This document shows, one piece after another, positions 1 through 5,967 of a DNA stretch of 7,326 nucleotides. Source of the DNA: an uncultured Methylococcaceae bacterium. GTDB lineage: Bacteria; Pseudomonadota; Gammaproteobacteria; Methylococcales; Methylomonadaceae. Both the position numbers and the translations under genes were made by a program. The stretch spans positions 1 to 7,326 of the forward strand of contig CAIQND010000048.1 of the NCBI GenBank assembly GCA_903873045.1, in the 5' to 3' direction. Positions within the stretch are counted from its first letter, which is position 1. Every line of letters begins with the position of its first letter. The notes beneath the pieces were generated by a model that had not been told where the DNA came from, ran no database searches, and saw only the letters and a list, made by a program, of their open reading frames with translations.

Positions 1-49
1 GATCTAGCTGATCTTGCTTAACAATTTTTAACACAACAGGAGAATAGAA

Positions 50-337
50 ATGGCGAAAGCGTCGATTACCTTTGAAGATATAAACGTGACCGTTAACGCA
101 CCGGCAGGCACCCGGCTGATTGAGATTTCAGAAAAAGTGGGATCAGGTATTGTTTACGGTTGCCGTGAAGGCGAATGTGGAACTTGTATTACCAAAATCA
201 CCGAAGGTTGGGACAACCTGACCGAAGCATCGGTACTGGAAGATAAAATCCTGCGCGAAAATATGGCCGGAAAACATAACCGACTGGCCTGTCAGGCGCA
301 AGTTCTGGGCGGGACTATTAGAGTCAAGCCGGTTTAA
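50..337 (+). CDS. [2Fe-2S] ferredoxin, nif-associated
   Basis: A 95-residue soluble electron-transfer protein of the plant/adrenodoxin-type [2Fe-2S] fold. The cluster ligands are visible as C38, C43, C46 and C81 (C-x4-C-x2-C-x34-C), with the typical GCREGECGTC loop. There is no signal peptide or membrane segment, so it is cytoplasmic. The ATG at 50 follows a good Shine-Dalgarno (AGGAGA, 38-43). The gene lies 77 bases before the FeSII gene and in front of nifQ on the same strand, so the likely role is carrying electrons for nitrogenase or for cofactor assembly. That role is inferred from context; the cofactor type is read from the motif. It shares the cysteine loop with the next protein but lacks that protein's roughly 20-residue insertion before the fourth cysteine, so the two are diverged relatives and not a recent duplication. 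I do not assign it to a named fdx gene. Confidence 0.9.
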   Translation: MAKASITFEDINVTVNAPAGTRLIEISEKVGSGIVYGCREGECGTCITKITEGWDNLTEASVLEDKILRENMAGKHNRLACQAQVLGGTIRVKPV

Positions 338-352
338 AAAAATCTCCCCTAA

Positions 353-373
353 CCCCTCTTTTTCAAAGAGGGG
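353..373. repeat. Perfect hairpin between the two ferredoxin genes
   Basis: The arms CCCCTCTTT (353-361) and AAAGAGGGG (365-373) are perfect inverted repeats with a 3-base loop. It sits between the ferredoxin stop and the FeSII ribosome-binding site. No T-run follows on the plus strand, so it is not a good intrinsic terminator. It resembles short G/C-arm, A/T-centre palindromes that are scattered between genes in many bacteria. It may stabilise or separate the two parts of the transcript; that is inference. Confidence 0.7.
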
Positions 374-414
374 GACTATGCAAAGGCACACCCTAAATAA
401 TAAAGGAGAAAATC

Positions 415-765
415 ATGGCTTTAATTACTTTTTCAAGTCCCGAATACCGGGATAAAACCGTCTATGCCGTAGCAGGCAGTCATACAGAAACACTACTAAA
501 ACTGGCACGGGAAAACAAAATTCCCATCAGTTATGAATGCCAGGATGGCGAATGTGGCACCTGCTTGGTAAAAGTCAGCAGCGTTGATCAAAAACATCAA
601 CGCATGGGCGGCCCTTTAACAGAAAAGGAAAAAGATGTCTTGCGCGTCAGCGGCAAAATCAGCAAAGAAGAAATGGATCAAATGATTGTCGATGACCTGC
701 CATCGCCGTGGCGATTGGCTTGTCAGATGATCGTCAGAGACGAAGATATTCTGGTCGAATATTAA
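415..765 (+). CDS. fesII: Shethna protein II (FeSII) homologue, nitrogenase-protective [2Fe-2S] protein
   Basis: A 116-residue [2Fe-2S] protein with ligands C42, C47, C50 and C103 (C-x4-C-x2-C-x52-C). The start (ALITFSSPE), the loop YECQDGECGTCLVKV, and the end (WRLACQMIV...DEDILVEY) closely match my recollection of the Azotobacter vinelandii FeSII protein, as does the insertion near residues 60-98 containing LTEKEKDVL. In Azotobacter this protein, when oxidised by oxygen stress, binds the two nitrogenase components into an inactive but oxygen-tolerant complex (conformational protection). The same role is inferred here and would suit an aerobic diazotroph. A strong Shine-Dalgarno (AAGGAGA, 403-409) precedes the ATG. 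nifQ starts two bases after the stop, so the two genes are almost certainly co-transcribed. The length is close to that of the Azotobacter protein (about 122). Confidence 0.92.
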   Translation: MALITFSSPEYRDKTVYAVAGSHTETLLKLARENKIPISYECQDGECGTCLVKVSSVDQKHQRMGGPLTEKEKDVLRVSGKISKEEMDQMIVDDLPSPWRLACQMIVRDEDILVEY

Positions 766-767
766 TC

Positions 768-1343
768 ATGTCCATGGCACTCCAACTTCTGAATAACCCG
801 GACCCCGTCTATTCCCGGTTATCGCCAGCCCTTATAGAATCGCCTAATGAGGAATGGTTGGCCTGTATGGTCGCCAGTTGGTGTGCCGGGCAAGGCGTTT
901 TGCCCGACTATATGGGACTGGAACCAGATCAGTTTGAACACTTAAAAGCGGCTTATTTTCAGGACGTTACCCTTCCGGAACAAGCCATATCAGGCAGTCA
1001 ATTGGACTTTAGCCGAATGCTGGAAAAAGAAGACCTGGTTAATCTGCTAAGGCGATACAGCAAACCGGATACCCTTGAAGTGGAGTGGATCATTGCCGTT
1101 ATCGTTGCCGGTTGTCTGGGTAGCGACCACTTATGGCAAGATTTAGGCCTATGGACACGCTCACAATTAAGTGCGATGTTGCACTATAATTTTCCGGAAC
1201 TGGCTGCAAAAAACACCCAAGACATGAAATGGAAAAAGTTTTTATATAAACAGCTGTGTGAGGCAGAAGGTTTGTATTTATGTCGGGCACCTTCTTGTAA
1301 TGTTTGTATCGATTACCCCAAATGTTATGGCTCTGAGGAATAG
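768..1343 (+). CDS. nifQ: NifQ, molybdenum donor for FeMo-cofactor synthesis
   Basis: A 191-residue protein. NifQ carries a Mo-Fe-S cluster and passes molybdenum to the NifEN/NifH cofactor-building complex. The family signature C-x4-C-x2-C-x5-C is complete at C172, C177, C180 and C186 (CRAPSCNVCIDYPKC). The region just before it, HLWQDLGLWTRSQL then FPELAAKNTQDMKWKKFLYKQLCE (about 121-164), is the conserved NifQ core. I chose the ATG at 768, two bases after the FeSII stop, because translation is probably coupled and no good Shine-Dalgarno is seen; the ATG at 774 is an alternative. A longer reading from 708 would overlap FeSII by 58 bases and adds a basic, unconserved-looking stretch, so I rejected it. 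A half copy of the palindromic repeat lies 9 bases after the stop. Confidence 0.95.
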   Translation: MSMALQLLNNPDPVYSRLSPALIESPNEEWLACMVASWCAGQGVLPDYMGLEPDQFEHLKAAYFQDVTLPEQAISGSQLDFSRMLEKEDLVNLLRRYSKPDTLEVEWIIAVIVAGCLGSDHLWQDLGLWTRSQLSAMLHYNFPELAAKNTQDMKWKKFLYKQLCEAEGLYLCRAPSCNVCIDYPKCYGSEE

Positions 1344-1352
1344 GGCTTAAAC

Positions 1353-1384
1353 GTTCCCAATCTGGAGATTGCGAACCAGCGCAA
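1353..1384 (+). repeat. Half copy (A) of the dispersed palindromic repeat
   Basis: These 32 bases match the right half of the full copy at 2195-2226 with one mismatch. The arms are GTTCCCAATCT (1353-1363) and AGATTGCGAAC (1366-1376), followed by CAGCGCAA. The mismatch (C for G at 1372) breaks one base pair of the stem. The left hairpin of the full element is absent. It lies directly after nifQ and could weakly attenuate read-through into the next gene. Confidence 0.85.
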
Positions 1385-1491
1385 TCCGGACGATAGTCAA
1401 ATTAGATCATCCCGATTATAGAAGATTGCTGGCGCGAATCAGCCTGTCAGCTTTTAAAACCCTCAGAACCCACTTAAAAGAGAACACAACA

Positions 1492-1758
1492 ATGAGCAAC
1501 GAATATAAATCAATCGTAGACGAACTTCAGATTAAACTTAAAAAATTGCAGGAAGATAGTCAGACCGATAGCGATCATCCGGAACTATTAAGTAAACATG
1601 AGAAGACCTGTCTTTTTGATAAGTGGCAAAAAATAGGTCAGTTGTTGATGGATTTTGAAGATATAGATAACGAACCAGAAATGACAGACGTGAACCAGTT
1701 AGCGAAAAACAGGAAACTTTTTGAAAGCTTGAAACGCAAACAGGAAAAAGATCATTAA
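1492..1758 (+). CDS. Small hypothetical protein downstream of nifQ
   Basis: An 88-residue, highly charged protein that I do not recognise. It has no signal peptide or membrane segment. Residues 5-22 (IVDELQIKLKKLQ) have the spacing of an amphipathic, possibly coiled-coil helix, and the C-terminal 15 residues are rich in K, R and E. C40 is the only cysteine, so it is unlikely to hold a metal cluster alone. I chose the ATG at 1492 because AAGAGA (1478-1483) lies 8 bases upstream. A TTG start at 1369 would place the N-terminus inside repeat copy A, so it is unlikely. The gene is 148 bases after nifQ on the same strand and ends just before a terminator-like stem, so it may be the last gene of the nif transcript. 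A nif role is only a positional guess. Confidence 0.6.
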   Translation: MSNEYKSIVDELQIKLKKLQEDSQTDSDHPELLSKHEKTCLFDKWQKIGQLLMDFEDIDNEPEMTDVNQLAKNRKLFESLKRKQEKDH

Positions 1759-1767
1759 AATAACCTG

Positions 1768-1802
1768 AAAGCCTATCAGTCTTAAGGTTCAGACTGGCTT
1801 TT
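1768..1802 (+). terminator. Terminator-like stem-loop ending the nif-side transcript
   Basis: The outer arms AAAGC (1768-1772) and GCTTT (1797-1801) and the inner arms CAGTCT (1777-1782) and AGACTG (1791-1796) form a stem with a 4-base bulge and an 8-base loop. Only a short T-run (1799-1802) follows, so it is a modest intrinsic terminator at best. Its place 10 bases after the small gene's stop supports the call. Confidence 0.45.
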
Positions 1803-1901
1803 GAATACCATAAAAGCATAAAAATAGGCAGAACGTTTTTAAACGCATTCGCAAGCTGTTCAGTCAATAAATATAAAACATAAACTCGCATTATTTTTGT
1901 A

Positions 1902-1907
1902 TATAAT
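1902..1907 (+). promoter_or_regulatory. Probable -10 box for the vapB antitoxin gene
   Basis: A consensus TATAAT lies 35 bases upstream of the vapB start, in an A/T-rich stretch. I see no convincing -35 hexamer 15-19 bases before it. In this family antitoxins usually repress their own promoter, so an operator near here would be expected, but no clear palindrome is visible. Confidence 0.45.
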
Positions 1908-1942
1908 AGGGATGTACTTTAACGACATTACAGGAGGTCGAC

Positions 1943-2152
1943 ATGCAAACTGCACGCATTTTTAACAATGGCAACAGTCAGTCCGTGCGTTTACCCAAGG
2001 AATTTCGTTTCGACGAGGATGAGGTCGTCATCAAAAAAATAGGTGATATGGTTATCCTGTTACCCAAAAAATACAAAGCTGAAACCCTGTTGGTCATGTT
2101 CGAAGAAATAGGGCCAATGGAGTTCGAAAGGGATCAACCCAAGGAGCAGTAA
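1943..2152 (+). CDS. vapB: VapB-type antitoxin (AbrB/MazE fold), toxin partner missing
   Basis: A 69-residue protein with the swapped-hairpin AbrB DNA-binding domain at about residues 1-45. The hallmark is NGNSQSVRLPKEFRF (9-23), followed by DEVVIKKIGDMVILLP. The C-terminal tail (FEEIG...FERDQPKEQ) has the usual form of the segment that neutralises a VapC ribonuclease, so the antitoxin looks complete. The Shine-Dalgarno AGGAGG (1932-1937) is very strong. In ordinary vapBC modules the toxin gene begins within a few bases of, or overlaps, the vapB stop. Here the stop is followed by 14 bases and then by the palindromic repeat, with no plus-strand PIN-domain frame. The antitoxin is therefore an orphan. 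It may be a relic, or it may still neutralise a VapC encoded elsewhere. Confidence 0.88.
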   Translation: MQTARIFNNGNSQSVRLPKEFRFDEDEVVIKKIGDMVILLPKKYKAETLLVMFEEIGPMEFERDQPKEQ

Positions 2153-2166
2153 GAGATAGATTTAGG

Positions 2167-2227
2167 CTAACGAAGCCAGAGCTTCGACCTCTGGGTTCCC
2201 AATCTGGAGATTGGGAACCAGCGCAAC
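2167..2227 (+). repeat. Full copy (B) of a 61-base two-hairpin repeat
   Basis: Two perfect hairpins lie side by side. The first is CGAAGC (2171-2176) and GCTTCG (2181-2186) around the loop CAGA. The second is GGTTCCCAATCT (2194-2205) and AGATTGGGAACC (2208-2219) around GG. The element ends in GCGCAAC, the same right edge as the copy at 2720-2780, which it matches at 57 of 61 positions by my count. It lies exactly where both neighbouring toxin genes are lost. No transposase is inside it, so it is a REP- or MITE-like passive element. Confidence 0.9.
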
Positions 2228-2310
2228 TTGCGTGCAAGTCGGCATTGCTCTACTGCTTTCGGATCGTTAACCAACACTCTAACCAAAACGTTGGTATCAA
2301 TTGCAATCAT
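2167..2310 (-). pseudogene. Truncated VapC-like PIN-domain toxin
   Basis: Reading minus from the ATG at 2310, the protein begins MIAIDTNVLVRVLVNDPKAV. This is the classic start of a PIN-domain ribonuclease, with the first catalytic aspartate at D5. Native sequence runs to about residue 28. Residues 29-47 are translated from the palindromic repeat, and the frame stops at 2167-2169. The family is normally about 120-145 residues and needs three or four acidic residues spread along it, so this remnant cannot be an active nuclease. The start overlaps the end of the upstream antitoxin by 14 bases, the standard toxin-antitoxin layout. The missing two thirds of the gene is not found elsewhere in the window. 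Confidence 0.8.
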
Positions 2311-2554
2311 TAAACCGTTCCTGTCCTTGCTGTGCAATAGTTCGTTCCATATCATCAAGCGATACGCTATGTGTCGCGGTTAAAATACCAAATAAATCAT
2401 CAAAAGATTTTTGTGTTTTGGTTTTTGGCTTTGCTGTAGCAATCGTATTTTCTAGTAAAGTGAGTAGTCCACGTCCTGCGGGTAACTGCTTAATGGGGTC
2501 GACAGTATGAATATAGCCATTGGTATCAATTTGCACTTCAATAGTTTGTAACAT
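2297..2554 (-). CDS. Antitoxin of a VapC/PIN-type toxin-antitoxin pair
   Basis: An 85-residue protein. The N-terminal third (MLQTIEVQIDTNGYIH, then GRGLLTLLE at 27-35) looks like the short beta-rich DNA-binding segment of antitoxins paired with PIN toxins. The tail FDDLFGILTATHSVSLDDME (51-70) matches the toxin-binding helix commonly written DLFGILK...SLEEME in VapB-like antitoxins. AAGGGG (2564-2569, read on the minus strand) lies 9 bases before the ATG. Overlap with the truncated vapC confirms the pairing. The antitoxin itself looks whole, so it may persist as a relic or as an anti-addiction factor against a related toxin. It is not similar to the plus-strand vapB, so these were two different modules. 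Confidence 0.75.
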   Translation of the reverse strand: MLQTIEVQIDTNGYIHTVDPIKQLPAGRGLLTLLENTIATAKPKTKTQKSFDDLFGILTATHSVSLDDMERTIAQQGQERFNDCN

Positions 2555-2589
2555 GTCCGTATACCCCTTTTTAAATTTAATTGCCGATG

Positions 2590-2619
2590 ATTATGGCACT
2601 AAAGAAATAACAGGGTCAA
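2590..2619 (-). promoter_or_regulatory. Probable promoter of the minus-strand antitoxin
   Basis: Reading minus, a -35 box TTGACC (plus 2614-2619) and a -10 box CATAAT (plus 2590-2595) are separated by 18 bases. The -10 box ends 35 bases before the antitoxin ATG. Both boxes differ from consensus at one position. Confidence 0.5.
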
Positions 2620-2719
2620 AAAATGACAAGATAACATCGTGTGCATGGGAACGAGTCTAATAAATTTAATCTTTGAATCTGTGGCAGTTTATGCGCATCC
2701 CCAATCTCCAGCTTCCAGC

Positions 2720-2780
2720 CTAGCGAAGCCAGAGCTTCGACCTCCGGGTTCCCAATCTGGAGATTGGGAACTGGCGCAAC
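2720..2780 (+). repeat. Full copy (C) of the 61-base two-hairpin repeat
   Basis: The first hairpin is CGAAGC (2724-2729) with GCTTCG (2734-2739). The second is GTTCCCAATCT (2748-2758) with AGATTGGGAAC (2761-2771). It has the same orientation as copy B, with four differences, and again ends GCGCAAC. A degenerate fragment (CCCAATCTCCAGC, from 2700) sits just before it. It lies 37 bases past the end of the large restriction-modification gene and could form a 3' stem on that transcript, though no T-run follows on the minus strand. The rest of 2620-2817 shows no gene I can support. Confidence 0.88.
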
Positions 2781-2817
2781 AGTTACAAACCGCGTCTCGC
2801 TTGAGTAGGCTGCTTAA

Positions 2818-5800
2818 TTATACTATCAGAGAAAAATCTCTTATTTTCTTTAGTTCAGCTGATAAGAGGCCTTTTATCTCTTCTATTTTGTTGTATTTTT
2901 CAGCTATGGCTTGTTGCGTTTGAATGTCAAAATTCCCGTTTGGAAGGATGGGGACGGAAATAGTGACATTTTCAACCATTGAAGGATATACCTTTGTGAA
3001 TTCATCCCCTCCTTTGTCGCCTTTTCTACCTTTCGCTAAAACTCTTAAGAGGGGTTCCAAAGTAAACTTAACATAATCAATGTCGATCTTGTCAGTTTTT
3101 GGAATCAACAGCCCCCTGTCGCCATTGACGGAAAATTTCTCATCTAAGACTTTGATGTATCCTGCAAAGCCGTTAGTAGCCCAGGTGAGATACTTTCCAT
3201 CGTAATCAAATGAATCGATAAATGTGAGTGGCGCTATATTTGAGGCTGAATAAACGGGATATTCGCCTTTGTGATTGTGTCCGTAACTTTTTGTGTACTT
3301 TGACAAGCCTTTTTGGGTGGTAAAAATCTCGCTGATTAGCACATTTTTACTTTGGGTCACGCCATCTTCAACCGTAATGGTAAGCTTTTTTAATGTTTGC
3401 TCATACTCTTTGGCTTTGGCTTTAAGGTCTGCAACGACATTGTGCTTCTCTACAATTTCTTGCTGAGCCAAAATATCAAAATCTCCATTTCCGAGGATAG
3501 GAATTTCAACTTTTACTTGCTTCATATTTTTTAAAGACGACCTTAGTCCTCTGTCAAAACCATAGATATGCTTGCATCGCTCTAATTCAACCATTAAAAA
3601 CTCTGCCAAAATATTTTTATTTAAAATTCTTATCGTTCCGCAATGGTCTGTTGATAGAAAAGGAGTATGTTTTTTTATTGTATTAAACTCAAAATCACCA
3701 TCAATCCCCCAAAGAACACAATCATAATCAAAATTTTCTATATTGCTTGAATGATGCTTACCTATTGGGTTAAAAACATTTGCACTATAAATAGGAATGT
3801 CGCCTTGTATCTCTCTTAATTCTGTTTTAGTTATTCTTTTTCCTATGAATAACTCAAAATATTCATCGTTATCTAAAGTGATTATTTTTTTATCAACTAT
3901 TAGCTTTTTTTTTTCGCCTACTTCTTTAAGCATTGAGCTAAAACCACCAAAAGTATCCGCCATATCGGATACCAACGAGCTAAACTCTAAAACATCAATA
4001 GTTTTATCTTCTTCCTCAATCCCCAATGCAATTTTTTCCTCTTTGCTCCACCATCTATCGACCGACCAATGTGTGTCAGGATCAAATTTTTCAACAGGAA
4101 CTATCTTGCAACGCAGGTCTTTGTTGATGCTTTCAAAACTTGATTTGTTGCCTTTAAAAAAACCATACAGCGTTGTGGCTTCATTTAAATCATTTTGTTC
4201 AATGTCAAAACGATAAACATCACGGCTTTCTCCTATTTCACTGACTAGATAAGTAAATACTGGTTCAATTTGAATATCAGCCTTATTATTTTTCTTAGTA
4301 AGGCACAAAATATAAGTTTTTTTATTAGTAGTAAAAAAGGTATTGAGTGGTAACGAGATAATACCGTCTATAAAACACTCTTGGCGTAAAAACGCCCTTA
4401 AATTTTTATCATTTTGGCGCTTAAAAATACCATCAGGGACAACGACAAAAGCCTTGCCGTTTGGCTTTAATGCCCTGACGATCCACTCCATAAACAAGCC
4501 CTCGACACCGATTGCATTTATTTTGTAGTAGCTTTTGAGGTCATTATCTTTTTGTATCTCTTCTTTTAGATTACTACTTCCGCTGGTAACGTAGGGAGGA
4601 TTGGTGAGAATCAAATCATATTCATTTTCTACAGGGTCGCTGAGTGTCCCTAAAATAGAGTTGGTTTTAAGCGTAAAGCTATCATTAAAAATCTTGGCAA
4701 ACTCTTTGGTATGGTTGGGATAGTCTTTGATTATTTCACTAAAATAGATAAGCATATTGGCCTTAGCTAAAATAATCGTTTTTTGCTCGTCTTTGTCAAA
4801 GCCTTTATCAAAGCCTCTTATGGTTATTTTTGGAATGACCTTATCGCCAACTACGCTATAAAATCTATCCAGTCTGCTTTTGATCGGCTCAAGTAAAAAC
4901 TTACCAACACCACAAGCAGGATCGCAAATGACCGCACCTTCTTTTATCTCGTCTTTGGCGATTTTTTCTACCGCCCGTATCACTTTCATAGGGGTGAAAA
5001 ACTGCCCCCAGTTCTTTTTGCTGATACTTTCTTTTAAAAAGCTCTCGAATAGTTGGCTTTTGAAGTCATAGTCAATATGTTCGAGTCTTCCGTAATCCTG
5101 AAATTTTTGAAGCACTTTTTTAAATACAGTGCTGTATCCTGCAACGGCTTTTTGGTCTTTGCTGACAAATATCGTTCCGTTGATGATGGTAGTGTTGTCT
5201 ATAGGGTTATATGGGAATAGCTCTTTGATTTTATTTCTAATAATGTCGGCGTAATATTGCAATGCTTCATCAGATGTATCACCATTTGTGTACATACTCA
5301 TCACAAAATCAAAGCTGTTAGTGCTTCTTAGAATCCCTAAGTCACTGAGATATTTGAAGATAAACAACTCTACGAAGGTATAAAGGCAGTTTTCAGGCGT
5401 AGCACCGCTTACACTCCAAATATCTTGCCAAATAGAACGGGCTAAATCAGTAGGATTAACTAGCTCTTTGGGTAAGATTTGATTATTTTTTTCGTTAATT
5501 GAGTAATTTATTTTTTCAATTAGCGCAGGTAACTTCTCATCTGTAATCACAAATTGTGATGTGAGGACATTTCCGTTTTCATCAGTAATCTTTTCGCCAG
5601 TCAACGCATTGACCCACAGAGTGTCTTTCGTATCTGTGGCAATGATAATTTTTGCGCCAAGTTTGTGAGCAACTGCTATTTCCTGCTTGATTGCTTTTTG
5701 TTTTTGCGCGTCTGTTTTAAACTCTTTGGGTTGTTTAAATTCGACAACAGCAATCACATCTTTTTTATTAACAATAAGGGCATCTACTTTTTTATTTTCC

Positions 5801-5946
5801 AAGTTACCATAATCAATATTTCGGATAATATTTGCGCCTTTTAAAGCTTTGAGTGTAGTCGCTCCGATATTGTAATAATCCCATTTGCCAATCTTGGCAG
5901 TTGGATTGTTTTTATCAAGGCCCCGTTGTAGTAATTCTTCACTCAT
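2818..5946 (-). CDS. Single-chain restriction-modification enzyme (nuclease, N6-adenine methyltransferase, two recognition domains)
   Basis: A 1042-residue cytoplasmic protein that should both methylate adenine and cut DNA at a two-part target. Residues 1-145 form a PD-(D/E)XK nuclease, with D55 (KKVDALIV) and E69-F-K71 (VVEFKQ). Residues 160-310 resemble the helical HsdM N-terminal domain. The methyltransferase follows: motif X GQFFTP (314-319), SAM-binding motif I DPACGVGKFL (342-351) and catalytic motif IV NPPY (449-452). Two HsdS-like recognition halves lie at about 690-855 and 865-1042. Each ends in a similar helix, FDILAQQEIVEKHN (823-836) and FDIQTQQAIAEKYN (1007-1020). Known single-chain enzymes of this order (AloI/TstI-like type IIB) cut on both sides of a split site; that behaviour is inferred. 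The gene is A/T-rich compared with the nif genes, which suggests transfer. No Shine-Dalgarno precedes the start, 21 bases after the repressor stop. Confidence 0.9.
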   Translation of the reverse strand: MSEELLQRGLDKNNPTAKIGKWDYYNIGATTLKALKGANIIRNIDYGNLENKKVDALIVNKKDVIAVVEFKQPKEFKTDAQKQKAIKQEIAVAHKLGAKIIIATDTKDTLWVNALTGEKITDENGNVLTSQFVITDEKLPALIEKINYSINEKNNQILPKELVNPTDLARSIWQDIWSVSGATPENCLYTFVELFIFKYLSDLGILRSTNSFDFVMSMYTNGDTSDEALQYYADIIRNKIKELFPYNPIDNTTIINGTIFVSKDQKAVAGYSTVFKKVLQKFQDYGRLEHIDYDFKSQLFESFLKESISKKNWGQFFTPMKVIRAVEKIAKDEIKEGAVICDPACGVGKFLLEPIKSRLDRFYSVVGDKVIPKITIRGFDKGFDKDEQKTIILAKANMLIYFSEIIKDYPNHTKEFAKIFNDSFTLKTNSILGTLSDPVENEYDLILTNPPYVTSGSSNLKEEIQKDNDLKSYYKINAIGVEGLFMEWIVRALKPNGKAFVVVPDGIFKRQNDKNLRAFLRQECFIDGIISLPLNTFFTTNKKTYILCLTKKNNKADIQIEPVFTYLVSEIGESRDVYRFDIEQNDLNEATTLYGFFKGNKSSFESINKDLRCKIVPVEKFDPDTHWSVDRWWSKEEKIALGIEEEDKTIDVLEFSSLVSDMADTFGGFSSMLKEVGEKKKLIVDKKIITLDNDEYFELFIGKRITKTELREIQGDIPIYSANVFNPIGKHHSSNIENFDYDCVLWGIDGDFEFNTIKKHTPFLSTDHCGTIRILNKNILAEFLMVELERCKHIYGFDRGLRSSLKNMKQVKVEIPILGNGDFDILAQQEIVEKHNVVADLKAKAKEYEQTLKKLTITVEDGVTQSKNVLISEIFTTQKGLSKYTKSYGHNHKGEYPVYSASNIAPLTFIDSFDYDGKYLTWATNGFAGYIKVLDEKFSVNGDRGLLIPKTDKIDIDYVKFTLEPLLRVLAKGRKGDKGGDEFTKVYPSMVENVTISVPILPNGNFDIQTQQAIAEKYNKIEEIKGLLSAELKKIRDFSLIV
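3905..3914 (-). repeat. A10 homopolymer run in the restriction-modification gene
   Basis: Ten consecutive T on the plus strand (A on the coding strand) encode the end of E678 through K681 at the joint between the methyltransferase and the first recognition domain. With nine A the frame reads K-K-S then TAA. With eleven it reads K-K-K-A-N-S then TGA. Either slip therefore yields a roughly 680-residue protein with nuclease and methyltransferase but no recognition domains. An A7 run follows shortly downstream. Confidence 0.9.
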
Positions 5947-5967
5947 AATATTTTACAGATCATGTTT

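Noticed and set aside
1..21. Possible last six codons of an upstream gene
   Set aside because: One frame is open from base 1 to a TAA at 19-21, which would fit an upstream nif gene, but seven codons carry no recognisable signal.
708..767. 20-residue N-terminal extension of NifQ
   Set aside because: It overlaps the FeSII coding end by 58 bases, has a very basic unconserved look, and better starts exist at 768 and 774.
1538..1891. Minus-strand open frame of 117 codons
   Set aside because: It is antisense to the small gene at 1492-1758 and runs into the intergenic terminator; no domain or ribosome-binding site supports it.
2195..2218. GTTC...GAAC palindromes as LexA-like operators
   Set aside because: The arms are in the opposite order (GTTC first) from the GAAC-N4-GTTC site and belong to the dispersed repeat.
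1353..2780. CRISPR-like array from the recurring palindrome
   Set aside because: Copies are hundreds of bases apart with genes between them and no regular spacers; no cas genes are present.
2639..2923. Plus-strand open frame of 94 codons
   Set aside because: It runs through repeat copy C and the end of the restriction-modification gene on the other strand, and the protein resembles no family.
3797..4216. Plus-strand open frame of 139 codons
   Set aside because: It is antisense to the restriction-modification gene; the serine- and leucine-rich product is what A/T-rich antisense DNA gives.
2818..5946. Ordinary type I HsdM and HsdS pair read through by sequencing error
   Set aside because: One continuous frame carries nuclease, methyltransferase and both recognition halves, with no HsdR helicase nearby; the order matches known single-chain enzymes.
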